Shown: positions 1 through 10,799, numbered from the stretch's first letter. The stretch: 64,000 nt of DNA from Musa acuminata AAA Group (GCF_036884655.1 NC_088345.1:23717001-23781000); one strand, 5' to 3'. Notes: generated by a model not told the origin, from the sequence alone. Translations and numbers: made by a program.

Positions 1-11
1 GAGTCTGATTT

Positions 12-50
12 GATGATATACCCTCGAGGGACTCGGCCAAGTATACCATG
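12..50 (-). other. Leader stem-loop 2 of Copia family A (copy 1)
   Basis: On the minus strand CATGGTATAC and GTATATCATC pair for nine positions with one G-U, around an apical TTGG-CCGAG-TCC-CTCGA-GG segment. It is the counterpart of the hairpin at 58263-58301. Confidence 0.6.
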
Positions 51-103
51 TCCTCAGGTCACCGGTGACATCTCTATGTCGTAAGCAAGATAGCGAATCA
101 CGA

Positions 104-143
104 TATAGGTGAGTCTCGAGGGACTCGACCAACTCAACCTACA
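104..143 (-). other. Leader stem-loop 1 of Copia family A (copy 1)
   Basis: On the minus strand TAGGTTGAG pairs with CTCACCTA, with one bulged base, around the shared apical TTGG-TCGAG-TCC-CTCGA segment. It is the counterpart of the hairpin at 58171-58208, which has one mismatch in this stem. Confidence 0.6.
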
Positions 144-910
144 CCGGGAATCGGTTCCTACTCATAACGATGGAAGGCCACGTAGGTCAATCTAATTGCC
201 TCACGTTTACCGACTTAATATTATCGAGAGATGTTTCTAAGATTTGGTCTCCTAATATGACATGTCACACATATACATATTTAATATATATCTACATCGC
301 ATGCAAATATATATACTTATCTAGTATATGTATAAGCAATCACACCAGATGATCATGGACCACAACCTAATATGATTAGGCCCGAGCCAGTAGGCCTAAT
401 CACTCACATCAAGATCTATGTGTGTAACGGTGCATCTCCATGCCTTGTGATCGTCCATCTCGTCCTCGTCGGTTCCGTCAACATCTTGATGCATCTCCAT
501 GCATCACGATCGTCCGTCTCGTGGGTCCCGCTATCGCATCCATGCTCCCGCTACGCCTCCTCATATGATTATAACTTAATCATAGGCACACAGGCCCGAC
601 AATAAACGAGAAATATAATGGAGCATGCAAACCTCAATAAGAATAATCACAAGTATACACATCACACGGTCCATGATCATCCGTCCACACATCATACATC
701 ACATGTATAAATAATCATCATTATGTAGGACTACTAGATAATAATAAAAATAATAATCAATAAACCTTTTAATTAATTAATATTTTTTGAAATCAGGGAC
801 ATGTAGGGAATTTTTGAATTTATAGGGGTATTTTCGTAATTTGGACAAAAGATAGAAACTAGAATTTCTCAAATTCCGAGGGGCAAAACTATCTTTTGCA
901 CAGAAAATCC

Positions 911-1330
911 TAATGCCCTTTCCCCCTTATGCTGGTGCCGCCACCGCCACCTTGCCGGCGGCGGCCTCTGCAACGAATGAGGGCACTGCCCTCGCCTGCA
1001 AGCGGCACGCCTGCTGGCGGCGCTGCCGCTGCGGATGGGCGCCCCTTCGGGCACCGCTGCCTCCGCAGGGGGTGCTGTCCCGCCAGGCGACCGCCCCTAT
1101 GGGGGGGGTTTCGCCCGCGGGAGCAGCGGCGGCAAGCGTCGCTGCCCTGCGGCGGTAGGCACCGCTTCCTTGCGGCGGCAAGCGTCGCTGCCCTACGGCG
1201 CCTCTGCCCGTGGGCTGCCAGCCCTACTGGCAGCAAGCCTGCTGCAAGCAGGCCGCCGACCGGCTGTTGCAGACGCAGCCCCTATGCTGCCCGCCTTCGG
1301 CTGCGCTTCACGCACGTAGATCGAGGGCAG
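911..1330 (-). other. GC-rich block in the Copia-A leader
   Basis: About 420 bp very rich in G and C, with many GCCGCC and CTGCCG runs, lie inside an otherwise AT-rich leader. The equivalent block in the other copy is 56975-57390. Several overlapping open frames on both strands are rich in Ala, Arg, Pro and Gly; they look like by-products of composition, and no protein family is recognisable. The origin is unknown; a captured host fragment is possible. Confidence 0.6.
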
Positions 1331-1437
1331 CAACTGTTGCTTCCCTTTCTCGCTTTTGCGTCAACGATTTTGACGTCAATATTCTTCCTAAACACAACAC
1401 ATGCAGTTTAAAACCAATCATTCACACGAACAACCTG

Positions 1438-1449
1438 GCTCTGATACCA
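1438..1449 (-). other. Primer-binding site (initiator Met-tRNA type)
   Basis: The minus strand reads TGGTATCAGAGC one base inside the LTR end. This is the usual plant Copia primer-binding site, complementary to the 3' end of initiator Met-tRNA. It fixes the LTR boundary and the element's orientation. Confidence 0.9.
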
Positions 1450-1450
1450 C

Positions 1451-2927
1451 TGTTGGGAAATCTTGGGGGCGACATCACATGCGCAGCGGAAGAACAAGAA
1501 AACAAAATCCCCGATTCCTAAAAAGATGTTCGTCGTCGTGCGAAGATTGGTGTGAAAAATCCGCGAAACATAAAACTGCGTATAGAGTAGATTGTGTTAC
1601 CTAGGGAGATCGTATATCCCTATTTCCTTGCAGATCCTTAGGAGAGGGTGAAGGAGGTCAAGCGTCCTCCTCTCTAGCGGTGATCCACACAGCAGGGTTG
1701 CGACGACTCTCCTCAAAACTCCAGGCCTGCTCTGAGGTGGAGAGGAAGAGGAGAATAGGAAAGGCAAGCAAAGGCTCTAGCCTATGAGGCTCTGAATCCC
1801 TCCTATTTATAGAGGTCCCCTGTCAAACCCTAATGGGTCCTCCCCTAGTGGGTATTGGATCTGCATCCAATAAGACAAGGGCTCCGTCGGATATCTCATA
1901 TCCGAACCTTTACTCATCGCAATGCCTACCATATGTGTGTGACCCTCTAGGCCCAATATCGAGCTGGCCGTGAGTCATACCTGTCAGAACTCCTTCTAAC
2001 TCAGTAAATTCTTATCTCTGTAATAATTCACTTGACTCATCGACTACGGAAGTACTAGGCCACTACGCCGTAGTCACCAAACAATACAAGGGAATCCAAT
2101 CCATTGGACCTGTCTGTCCTTAGTAACCGTGTACCTATAATCCCTCATCCATCTAATATCCCAGAGACCGTATATCGAGCATGGTGTTTTCAGACTCATA
2201 TGGTTTCTACTTGAGTCTCGCTCTAATCGGGTTCTCCCGAAGAACTCTTTCTCTCTCAACCCGAATGACCCTGGCTAGAGATTTGTCTGAGCAAGAACAC
2301 ATGGGATATTCCTCTCATGACGCCGAGAGTGGATGATCCTCTATCGACACTCAATAGCCCTCGTAAGGTCGATTACCACTCCCAATGACCAGCTGTACTA
2401 GATCTGGGACAGCCAAACCTATATGTCTGGTATCAAAGAGTGGAACACTCATACAGGACATCCTTGGTGTCTCAAGTCTAAGGACCAGATACACCACTAG
2501 GACTACGGAATCGCTGTCTGACAATAAGGCATCATCAACCATCCAGCATTCCGTAAGCGGATTAATCAGTGAACTCATTCTCCAATGAGCACCTGTACTG
2601 TATCCCTAGTGTCCCTACACGAGCAGCTATGAGACCAGCTGCATCCATCATATGGATGGGTATACAGCACTAGTCTATCCGGTTATCACGATGTCCCTTT
2701 CGAGTAACCTATGATCGGGATTATTTAGGATATGTGTTTAAAGGTGAATCGATCACATTATCGTGATCTCATAACGATCCGATTTCCATTGCACAAATCC
2801 AAGGACATCACAATATATGTATGCATTTATGCAATAGTTATAAAGTGATATACGCCAAAATATAATAAGCAAAAAGATTCTGTATCAAGTTACACGTGTC
2901 ATCACTCACGTGATTGGCTTGCTGGGC
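1451..2927 (-). repeat. LTR of Copia family A (short form)
   Basis: On the minus strand the LTR ends in CCCAACA at 1451, directly beside the primer-binding site, and carries a TATAAATA-like box (plus strand near 1805). It matches the LTRs at 8494, 34972, 40723, 55369 and 60790. Like the 55369 copy it lacks about 108 bp between two ttattggat repeats in the U3 region. The TG end is missing at 2927. Confidence 0.88.
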
Positions 2928-3676
2928 TAATGATTCGTGAATTCTGGGAATTTGATCTTCAAATTGTCGTAGTTCTCCCAAGTGGCATCTTCTATTGGTA
3001 GATTCGCCCACTTTATTAGCACTTCATTAGTAGGTCGTCGTCGTTGAGTCACGATCCGTCGATCAATAATGTCACTTGGCTGGGTCTGGAGTTCTCTTTG
3101 GGTAGTCATATTTGGTGGGTGGCTTTGGGCTGTCTCCAAGCACCTATTTAAAACTTCCGTCTAGCTGTTGGTTTGTGGGTGATATGTCGTACTCCTTTTC
3201 AATTTAGTACCCTGCATATGGAATAACTTTGTCAAAAATCTACTCTTGAAGATGCAAGTAGAATTTGTCACAAGCACAATGCGTCCCTTATAGCATAATT
3301 CTTTTGAGTCCCGATTGTAATGAGCCATGGGGCTTGGTGCTTCCTCCAATTTTTTTATAATCTTACTAGTATCTGAATCTTCTTGCCATTCCATCTTAAT
3401 ATCCTCAAGGAAGTCGCTGGTCGAAAGTGAAATGACCGAAACTTCAACTTGCTCGGGTAGCTGCGAAAGCGCATCTGCAAGAACATTCTCTTTCCCCTTT
3501 TTGTAAGTTATTTCAAAATCAAATCCAAGAAGTTTTGTTACCCATTTTTGCTGCTCAGGGGATGGTATCTTTCGCTCCCAAAAGTACTTGAGGCTTTTAT
3601 GGTCGGTTTTATTTTGAAATCGTCGACCAATCAAGTAGGGTCTCCACCTCGTTGCTGCACGCACAATGGCGAGCAT
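2928..3676 (-). pseudogene. Gypsy RNase H, integrase remnant and chromodomain
   Basis: The minus-strand frame at 3161-3676 encodes gypsy RNase H (TDHKSLKYF, LADALSQLP) and then jumps straight to the late-integrase segment with TTYHPQTNS. The zinc-binding and most of the catalytic core of integrase are missing, so several hundred bases were deleted. After a frame break, 2927-3139 ends in a chromodomain-like stretch (EVLIKWANLPIEDATWE) that in chromoviruses binds modified histones. It cannot make a working integrase. Confidence 0.8.
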
Positions 3677-3742
3677 CTCCTTATTATATGTTGACTTATT
3701 TTGATGGGAGGGAGATAATGCATTGCTAGTGTATGTGAGTGG

Positions 3743-4768
3743 TCAGCCATCTTGCATGAGAATGGCTCCAATTCTGACTCCAGATGCGTCGGCCTCAATA
3801 ATGAAGGGTCGGTTAAAATATGGTAGTGTTAGCACCGGCGTCGTCGTCATGGCTGCCTTAAGTTTGTCGAAGGCAACGGAGGCTCTATCCGACCATTGGA
3901 AGACATCTTTTTTCAGTAAAGAAGTAAGTGGTGCACTGATGTCGCCATAGTTTTTCACGAACTTGCAGTAGTAGCCTGTTAAACCCAGAATGCCATGTAG
4001 CAATTTTACGTTCCTCGGGGTAGGCCAGTTTTGCATTGCTTCAATTTTTAAGGGGTCTTCTGCCACACCTTCCTCTGATATGATATGCCCAAGATATTCC
4101 ACCTTCTTTTGAAGAAAGCAAAAATTCATAGTGGTTGTTGTGTGTTCAAAAGGTGGTTTTCGGTATGTCTTCTTCGCATACTTGTATTTGATGATACCAG
4201 GATCGAAGGTCCAGCTTTGTGAAGATTTGTGCTCCCTTTCATCAAGCAATTCATCTACTACTAGAATAGGGTATTTATCCTTGATGGTTATGCCATTGAG
4301 AGCTCGGTAATCAACACATAATCACCATATTCCATCCTTCTTTCGTATGAGGAGCACCGGTGAAGAGTAGGGGCTGCAACTTGGCCGAATAACTCCTATT
4401 TTGAACATTTCTTTTACAATCCATTCTATTTCATCCTTCTGGAGATGTGGATACTGATATGGCTGAGCATTTGCTGTAGGTTTGCCTAGAAGAATCGTTA
4501 TATAATAATCATGCCGGCGGGTAAGAGGTAGGTTGCGTGGTTCGTCAAATATATCTAAAAATTCAGCAAGCAAATGAAGTAGATTTGGATCTTCAAATTC
4601 TGTTAACTCTCCCTTAGTTTGCTGCTCAAGTTGTACCAAAAAGCCACTGCATGCTTTATGCAAAACCTTCTTCATTTGTTGTGTGCAAATCATCGTTACG
4701 TCGCCCCCACGTTTCCCGTGCAGTATCACCTGTTTCTCCTTACTGTAAAATTTCATAATTAGTTTCAT
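3743..4768 (-). pseudogene. Gypsy reverse transcriptase, catalytic core deleted
   Basis: 4322-4768 carries the start of RT (YSSPVLLIRKKDGIW). 3743-4249 carries the later part (KKVEYLGHIISEEGV, LTGYYCKFVKNYG, ADASGVRIGAIL). A frame break lies between them, and the segment that should hold the palm motif and the FxDD active-site aspartates is absent: sequence runs from a diverged DELLDE region to the KVEYLGH motif. The enzyme is dead. Confidence 0.82.
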
Positions 4769-4873
4769 AAAATTTCAAGAAAAATCACCTAATGTTATCA
4801 ACCATTTAATTCTGAGCATGGCCTCATGATCATCAAGAGGAAGAAGGAAGAAATCTGCAATTATCTCTTGGTC

Positions 4874-6144
4874 CTACAGCAATAGTTTCTCCTGCGGGCG
4901 CCCATGATCACACTTCAAAATCTGTCTGTCGGTGACCTTAACATCAAACCTGCAGTGATTCTCGATAGGTAATGCCATTTGGATAGCAACCTTACTATTT
5001 AGGATATTATTAGTGCTGCCCGTGTCGATGAAAACAGTGATCGGTTGTTGTTTGAGAAGGCCTCCAACTTTCATCGTTTGCGGGTTTGAGTAGCTGGCTA
5101 GTGCATGTACCGTAACTTCGGTCGGTTGTGGCTCTTCTTCTGCATCTTCTTCTTTATGTTCAATGCTCTCTTCTGGATATTCAATGACCTTTTTTTCTAC
5201 TGGTTCAATGATAAAAAGTCTCCCTTTACTACAACGATGCTCATGGCTCCACGGCTCGTCGCAATGCCAACATAACCCCTTCGCAGATCGCTCTTGAAGC
5301 TCTTCTCTTGTCAACCTTTTTGGTGCAGGGACTAGGTCAACAATAGGGGGGGCTAAGGGCTTCAATATTGCTGGTTGAGGAGTGACCCTAGTCCTTCGAG
5401 CTTCATGGTTTAATTTCTCCTCTTGATATCGTGCGAAAGAGATGGCTGCCATAAGCGTGTACAGTTGCCGCGCTTTAACTTCTCCTCGGATCTCCGGCTT
5501 CAAGCCCTCAATGAAGGTCCTCAATAGCTGTTTTTGAGACCAATCACAAGTTTAATTAGATAACCTTTCAAACCTGGTTTGGTACTCCTGAATGGTGGAG
5601 GTTTGTCGGATCTTTGCTAGTTGTTCGTCAATATTCTCGTAATCGGTTGGTCTAAAGCGAATCAGCAGTCCTTCTTTGAATTGTCGCCATGAAAGGACTC
5701 CATAAGTATGTTCAAACTAATCAAACCACTGTATAGCATCCCCTTCAAGATGTATAGCTGTAATTTTCACCATAGATCCATCCGCGGTTTTATGGTACCG
5801 AAAATATCGCTCCGCGCGCGAGATCCAACCAATCGGGTCTCCTTCTTCCCATCTAGGGAAATCCACTCTCATGCATGGATAGTTGGGGTTGGTCATAGAG
5901 CTTCCCCTCTCTTGGAAGTCATATATTTGGGCTTGGTGTGATTGGGCAAACTCTCTCCTTGATATGATTTCTTCGGGCTTAGTGGTCGGCCCAATTTGAG
6001 TTCAGTAAAGAGCATCCGAATCTTATCCTCCATTCGTGCCTCCAAGGCTTCGAATTTAGCATTGATTACCTCCTTAGATGCCATAGTATATGCCCCCAAA
6101 TCTATGATGTTAAGATCTCTCTTTTGTTGTTGGGTTAAAGGCAT
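4874..6144 (-). pseudogene. Gypsy gag and protease, broken
   Basis: 5893-6144 on the minus strand encodes the start of gag, with a charged helical segment. 4874-5524 encodes the end of gag with a knuckle (CWHC, then H and C: spacing C-x2-C-x5-H-x4-C) and an acidic linker. The aspartic protease signature FIDTGSTNNIL follows. The middle of gag (5525-5892) is interrupted by frame breaks. Known role of the family: RNA packaging and polyprotein cutting. Confidence 0.8.
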
Positions 6145-6710
6145 GTATAGGTTGAGAGAAGTGATGGTTGAAAGGGTTGGTGGATTGGTGGATGTAGGCT
6201 GCGGTTTAGGCTTATTTTGTGGCTATTTTGGGTGCAGTTTGAGGGTGTGGTTTGGCAGAGTTTTAGGGTTGTGGATGAAAGTTTTGGATCTGTGATAGAT
6301 GGTAGCAAAGATTTGATAGAGATCAGTGGAAGTTGCAACAAGTATGTGCTGTCTTGTAAGAGTAGAATTATCATCGAAGAAACAATGGTTTCTCGACGTA
6401 ATTTCCACCAAAAACTTGAGAGAATTGAGGAGGTAATTGATAGCAAAATCACAATTTATATGACAGCAAGGATATCTAATTTAATCAAAAAATTTCGGCA
6501 GTATAACAGCAAGGAAATTGGTGCAAGTTACGATTGCAGAATTCTCGTCCAAAAATTTCAGCAGGTTACGACGAAAATTTACAGCAACATAAAATCATTT
6601 TTAGAGATTAATTTCTTAATATATCAATCTTAGATGGAAGCCAAGATGATCTATGAAGTGTATAAGAAATTTCATTCAAAAAAGATTGCAAATAGATGGG
6701 TTAAGCAATA

Positions 6711-7135
6711 ATATGCGGCTAAAATTTTCTACAACACAGATTTTTAGGTATAGCAGATTGGACGTAAAAAATCAGTAATTTATATTGAGAATTTTTTGAT
6801 GAAACCAAAGGGAAATCTACTATTAGGAAGTGTCAAAGCTATCATAAAAATTTCATAGAGATTTGGATAGAAACAACGTAGTATCAAGATCAAAAAACAG
6901 TGCTATGCGGCTGAAATTTTACAGTGCAGATTTTTAAGTATAGCAGATTAGACGTAAAAGATCAATGGTTTATATTGAGAATTTTTCAAAAAAACCAAAG
7001 GGAAATCTGCTGTTAGGAAGTGTCAAAAATGTCATAAAAATTTCATAGAAATTTGGATAGAAAAAGCACAGTAGCAAGATCAAACAGATGGTGCTATGCG
7101 GCTAGAATTCTACAATGTATCTTTCGTCGTAGAGA
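6711..7135. repeat. Tandem repeat of about 191 bp in the gypsy leader
   Basis: Three successive starts of the word tatgcggct occur at about 6713, 6904 and 7095. The first two units match over almost their whole length (shared words include ggaaatct and catagaaatttggatag); the third is cut after about 40 bp. They lie in the untranslated leader between the primer-binding site and gag. Confidence 0.75.
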
Positions 7136-7404
7136 TGAAAACTTTGTGACGAAAGGTTTATGCAGCAATATAGGAACAATTTTTTTTTTTTGGATTTTCG
7201 AATAAGGATAACTAAATTGCAGCAGCAGTAAGGTAGGAAACCAGAACTTGTTGCAATTCACGGGGAGATCAAAGGATGATCTGCGGTGGTGGAGATGATG
7301 GTGGAATTTGGCGACGATCTTTTAAGCAATTGTGGGAATTGCTTTGGGCGGTTGTGGAGGGTTGATGGATGGCAGTGGAAGGGCAACGAGATGCCAAGAA
7401 TGCT

Positions 7405-7416
7405 GCTCTAATACCA
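7405..7416 (-). other. Primer-binding site of the gypsy element
   Basis: The minus strand reads TGGTATTAGAGC, one base different from the Met-tRNA type site, and lies two bases inside the LTR edge. Confidence 0.75.
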
Positions 7417-7418
7417 GG

Positions 7419-7856
7419 TGTTAGAACCCTTGTAGATTCTAAACTTGGGGTTGATCTCTTTAGGGGATCAGCCTCCTTGGAACTCTATAGGGGTTCCTCC
7501 CTCCAAGTTGCTGCTCAAAGGCTACAGAAAAGATTCATCTATTGTCTATGAAAAGAGAAGGAATATATGACTATTTATAGGGCTTCTAAACCCTAAATCC
7601 TAATAGGACTCCTACTTAAGACTCTTACTTCTAACCAACTCCTAGTATGACTCATAGTCAAGACTCCTATTCCCTTACAACTCCTAATTCTTCTATAAGA
7701 AAACACCTCCTACTTGAATGCCCCTCTCAATTAGGACTCTCCTAGCTAGAGTCCTAACAGAATGTCCCTCTCAATTAGGACTCTCCTAGCTAGAGTCCTA
7801 ACAGTTTTACATGAATGTCCATCTCAATTAGGACTCACCAAGCTAGAGTCCTAACA
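7419..7856 (-). repeat. 5' LTR of the chromodomain gypsy element
   Basis: The 438-bp segment has TGTTAG at one end and CTAACA at the other, and sits directly beside the primer-binding site TGGTATTAGAGC (minus strand, 7405-7416). Near its outer end a word of about 35 bp, with ctcaattaggactc and agctagagtcctaaca, is repeated three times in tandem (about 7724-7856). Confidence 0.78.
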
Positions 7857-8480
7857 GCCTGATATAACGCATGCTCTGAGTGTCATGAGCAGGTATCAAG
7901 CGGATCCAGGCTTGGAGCATTGGGAAGCAGTAAAGTATATCCTTAAGTACTTGAGAAGGACTAAGGATCTTTTACTAGTATATGGAGGTAATAGCCTTAA
8001 GGTTGAAGGCTACGCGGACTCAAGTTTTCAGTCTGATATCGATGATAGCAAGTCGAATTCAGGGTATGTGTACACCTTGAATGGAGGAGCAGTGTGCTGG
8101 AAGAGTTCCAAGCAAGATATTACTGCTGACTCGACCACAGAAGTGGAGTACATTACTACATCATATGCAACAAAGGAGGGAGTCTGGGTGAAGAAGTTCA
8201 TCACAGATTTTGGAGTCATGCCGGGTAGCGAGAAGCCAACTTCCTTACATTGCGACAACTATGGGGCGATTACTCAAATAAGGGAATCCAGGTCTCATCA
8301 GAAGTGTTCTGAGGAGGTTCCAGCTTATCAAAGAGATCGTAACTCGAGGAGATGTAGTAGTGGAAAGAGTTCCATCCGAAGATAACATTGCAGATCCACT
8401 GACAAAGTCGTTGTCTCAAATTGTCTTTGAGCATCATAGGGGTCTAATGGGGATCAGACATATAGGTGATTGGCTTTAGG
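7857..8480 (+). pseudogene. Copia-A RNase H domain, frameshifted
   Basis: The frame from 7885 encodes the Copia RT tail and RNase H: SRYQADPGLEHWEAVKYILKYL, then GYADSSFQSDIDD, SNSGYVYTLNGGAVCWKSSKQ and the TEVEYI motif. Frame is lost near 8290, and the remainder (VERVPSEDNIADPLTKSL and a conserved tail ending at about 8480) continues in another frame. The polypurine tract follows at once. It supplied RNase H activity in the intact family and is inactive here. Confidence 0.85.
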
Positions 8481-8493
8481 TCAAGTGGGAGAT

Positions 8494-10090
8494 TGCTAGT
8501 CATAGGTGCCCAGCAAGCCAATCACATGAGCGATGGCATGTGTGACTTGATATAGAATCCTTTTGCTTATTATATTTTGACATATATCACTTTATAACTA
8601 TTGCATATATGCATATATATATTATGATATTCTTGGATTTATGCAATGGGAATCGGATCGTGATGAGATCACGAAAATGAGATCAATTCACCTTTAAACA
8701 CATATCCTAAATAATCCCGGTCATAGGTTACTCGAGAGGGACATCGTGATAACCGGACAGACTGTGTGTTGTATATCTGTCCATATGATGGATGTAGTTG
8801 GTCTCATAGCTGCTCGTGTAGGGACACTAGGGATATAGTACAGGTGCTCATTGGAGAATGAGTTCACTAATTGATCCACTTACGGAATGCTGGATGGTTG
8901 ATGATGCCTTATTGTCAGACAACGATTCCGTAGTCCTAGCGGTATATCTGGTCCTTAAACTTGAGACACCAAGGATGTTATGTATGAGTGCTCCACTCTT
9001 TGATACCAGACTTATAGGTTTGGTTGTCCCAGATCTAGTACAACTGGTCATTGAGAGTGGTAGTCGACCTTACAAGGGCTATTGAGTGTCGATAGAGGAT
9101 CATCCACTCTCGGCGTCATGAGAGGAATATCTCATGTGTTCTTGCTCAGACAAATCCCTGGCCAGGGTCATTCGGGTTGAGAGAGAAAGAGTTCTCTAGG
9201 AGAATCCGATTAGAGCGAGACTCAAGTAGAAACCGTATGAGTTTGACAGCACCATGCTCGATATACGGTCTCTAAGATATTAGATGGATGAGGGACTATA
9301 GGTACACGGTAACTGAGGACAGATAGGTCCAATGGATTGGATCTGTATCGTCTGGGGACTACGGCGTAGTGGCCTAGTACGTCCGTAGTCGATGAGTCAA
9401 GTGAATTATTACAGAGATAATAATTCACTGAGTTAGAAGGAATTCTGATAGGTATGACTCACGGCCAGTTCGATATTGGGCCTAGAGGGTCACACATATA
9501 TGGTAGGCATTACGATGAGTAAAGGTTCGGATATGAGATATCCGACGGACCCCTTGTCTTATTGGATATCTAATAAGTCCCTGAATTATTGGATCCCATG
9601 GACGAGATCCAATAAGAGCCCATGAGAGATTAATGGATAGAGATCCACTAATCTAAAAGGCTTGGGTTATTGGATGCAGATCCAATACCCACTAGAGGAG
9701 GATTCATTAGGGTTTGACAGGGGACCTCTATAAATAGGAGGGATTCAGAGCCTCATAGGCTCTAGCCTTTGCTTGCCTCTCCTATTCTCCTCCCCCTCTC
9801 CACCTCAGAGCAGGCCTGGAGTTTTGAGGAGCGTCGTCGCAGCCCTGCTGTGTGGATCATCACTAGAGAGGAGGACGCTTGACCTCCTTCACCCTCTCCT
9901 AAGAATCTGCAAGGAAACATGGATATACGATCTCTCTAGGTAACACAATCTACTCTATACGCAGTTTTAAGTTTCGCTGATTTTGAGCACCAATCTTCAC
10001 ACGACGATGAACATCTTTTTGGGAATCGGGGATTTTGTTTTCTTATTCTTCCGCTGCGCATGTGATGTCGCCCCCCAAGATTTCCCAACA
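8494..10090 (+). repeat. 3' LTR of Copia family A (long form, 1,597 bp)
   Basis: It begins TGCTAGTCATAGGTGCCC after the polypurine tract and ends TTTCCCAACA. The U3 part contains several paired words built on ttattggat / atccaataa, which can fold as hairpins. A TATA box lies at 9729-9736. This copy retains the roughly 108 bp that the copies at 1451 and 55369 have lost. Confidence 0.9.
9729..9736 (+). promoter_or_regulatory. TATA box in the Copia-A LTR
   Basis: TATAAATA is preceded by ctc and followed by ggaggg. The same box occurs at the same LTR position in the copies at 1451 (reversed), 34972, 42220 and 56500, as expected for the element's own promoter. Confidence 0.6.
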
Positions 10091-10470
10091 GATTTGGTAT
10101 TGGACTTGGTTCTCTTGGGATGTTGACCGTTGCAGGTGGATAATGGAGAGAGTTGTCAACGTAGCCTATTAGATCATATCTAAATAGGAGATTAGAAAGT
10201 TATGCATGCCAAGATGTATAGTTGTCGTCTTTGGATAATTTGAAAAGAATGAGTGTTATAGCATTGATGATTATAAGGCTTGTAGGTTGAGAAGTGTTAT
10301 GGTTCTCTACAAGTATAATAACTGGGGTGTCAGAGGTAGACAATGAAGACATTTGAGGATACATATATGAGTAAGTTGGGAGTCCGTTAGTTATAGAAGG
10401 GAGGTGGAAGAGAGCCACGAGGAGGAGCAATGTTTCTTCTAGAGGCACGGTTGCTGTAGTGGGCAAGGCA
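10091..10470 (-). pseudogene. Copia gag fragment (start of gag)
   Basis: The minus-strand frame at 10200-10466 ends with ITLILFKLSKDDNYTSWHA, the typical N-terminal motif of Copia gag (NY-xx-W). In the same direction, past a stop, it continues as LSNLLFRYDLIGYVD, which also fits gag. It is cut at 10091 by the Copia-A LTR. It belongs to a different element from its neighbours, whose remainder I cannot find here. Confidence 0.65.
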
Positions 10471-10502
10471 AAGTTACTATAGTTCTACATATCTGTTAGA
10501 GG

Positions 10503-10799
10503 GCTGCAGCACTGTTTGTAGTGCTAGAGAGAGTTGCAGCAGTATTTGCAGTGCTGTAGAGAGCTGCAGCAGTGTTTGCAGGTTTATAGTGTTGGAGAGA
10601 GCTGCAACAATGTTGGAGAGAGCTGCAATACTATTTGCAACGCTGGAGAGAGCTGCAGCAATGCTGGAGAGAGCTACAACACTAGTTGTAGTGCTAGAGA
10701 GAGCTGCAGCAGTGTTTATAGTCCTGGAGAGAGTTGTAGCAATGTTGGAGAGAACTATAGCACTATTTTTAGTGCTGGAGATATCTACAGTAGTTTGGC
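10503..10799. repeat. Degenerate tandem repeat built on gctgcagcagtgtttgtagtgctagagaga
   Basis: About ten imperfect units of roughly 15 and 30 bp carry the words gagagctgcagca and gtgctggagag. Two plus-strand frames stay open through it as MLERAA-type repeats because the unit length is a multiple of three; I do not take these as genes. It lies just upstream, in reverse orientation, of the gag fragment and may be its leader. Confidence 0.75.

Larger units (their letters stand above)
1..2927 (-). mobile_element. Copia family A, copy 1: 5' leader plus 5' LTR, reversed and truncated
   Basis: Read on the minus strand, this is an LTR (1451-2927), a primer-binding site and about 1.4 kb of untranslated leader that runs off the window start before gag. 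It matches, in reverse complement, the copy at 55369-58335, which continues into a Copia gag. The first 14 or so bases of the LTR are missing at 2927, where gypsy sequence begins, so the outer end was lost by a later insertion or rearrangement. No coding capacity remains in the part seen. Confidence 0.85.
2928..7856 (-). mobile_element. Ty3/gypsy retrotransposon with chromodomain (chromovirus-like), decayed, 3' LTR lost
   Basis: In reverse orientation there is a 5' LTR (7419-7856), a primer-binding site, a long leader with tandem repeats, gag with a zinc knuckle, protease, reverse transcriptase, RNase H, a remnant of integrase and a chromodomain-like tail. Gag-protease-RT-RNaseH-integrase is the Ty3/gypsy order, and the chromodomain points to the chromovirus branch. 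Reading frames are broken by stops and frameshifts. The active-site part of RT and most of integrase are deleted. The 3' LTR is missing at 2928, where Copia-A sequence starts. It lies between two Copia-A pieces in opposite orientation. Confidence 0.85.
7857..10090 (+). mobile_element. Copia family A, copy 2: end of pol plus 3' LTR
   Basis: The last part of a Copia pol (RNase H) is followed by a polypurine tract (aagtgggagat, about 8483-8493) and a complete LTR (8494-10090). The upstream two thirds of the element is missing at 7857, where the gypsy LTR ends. The pol segment begins in the middle of the conserved PDI-A region of Copia RT/RNase H. Confidence 0.88.

Noticed and set aside
929..1411. 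160-codon plus-strand frame in the GC-rich leader
   Set aside because: Arg/Ala/Pro-rich composition with overlapping frames on both strands. It lies in an untranslated retrotransposon leader and its frame is not kept in the copy at 56975-57390.
7861..8490. Possible host gene upstream of the LTR
   Set aside because: The translation is Copia RT/RNase H, followed directly by polypurine tract and LTR.
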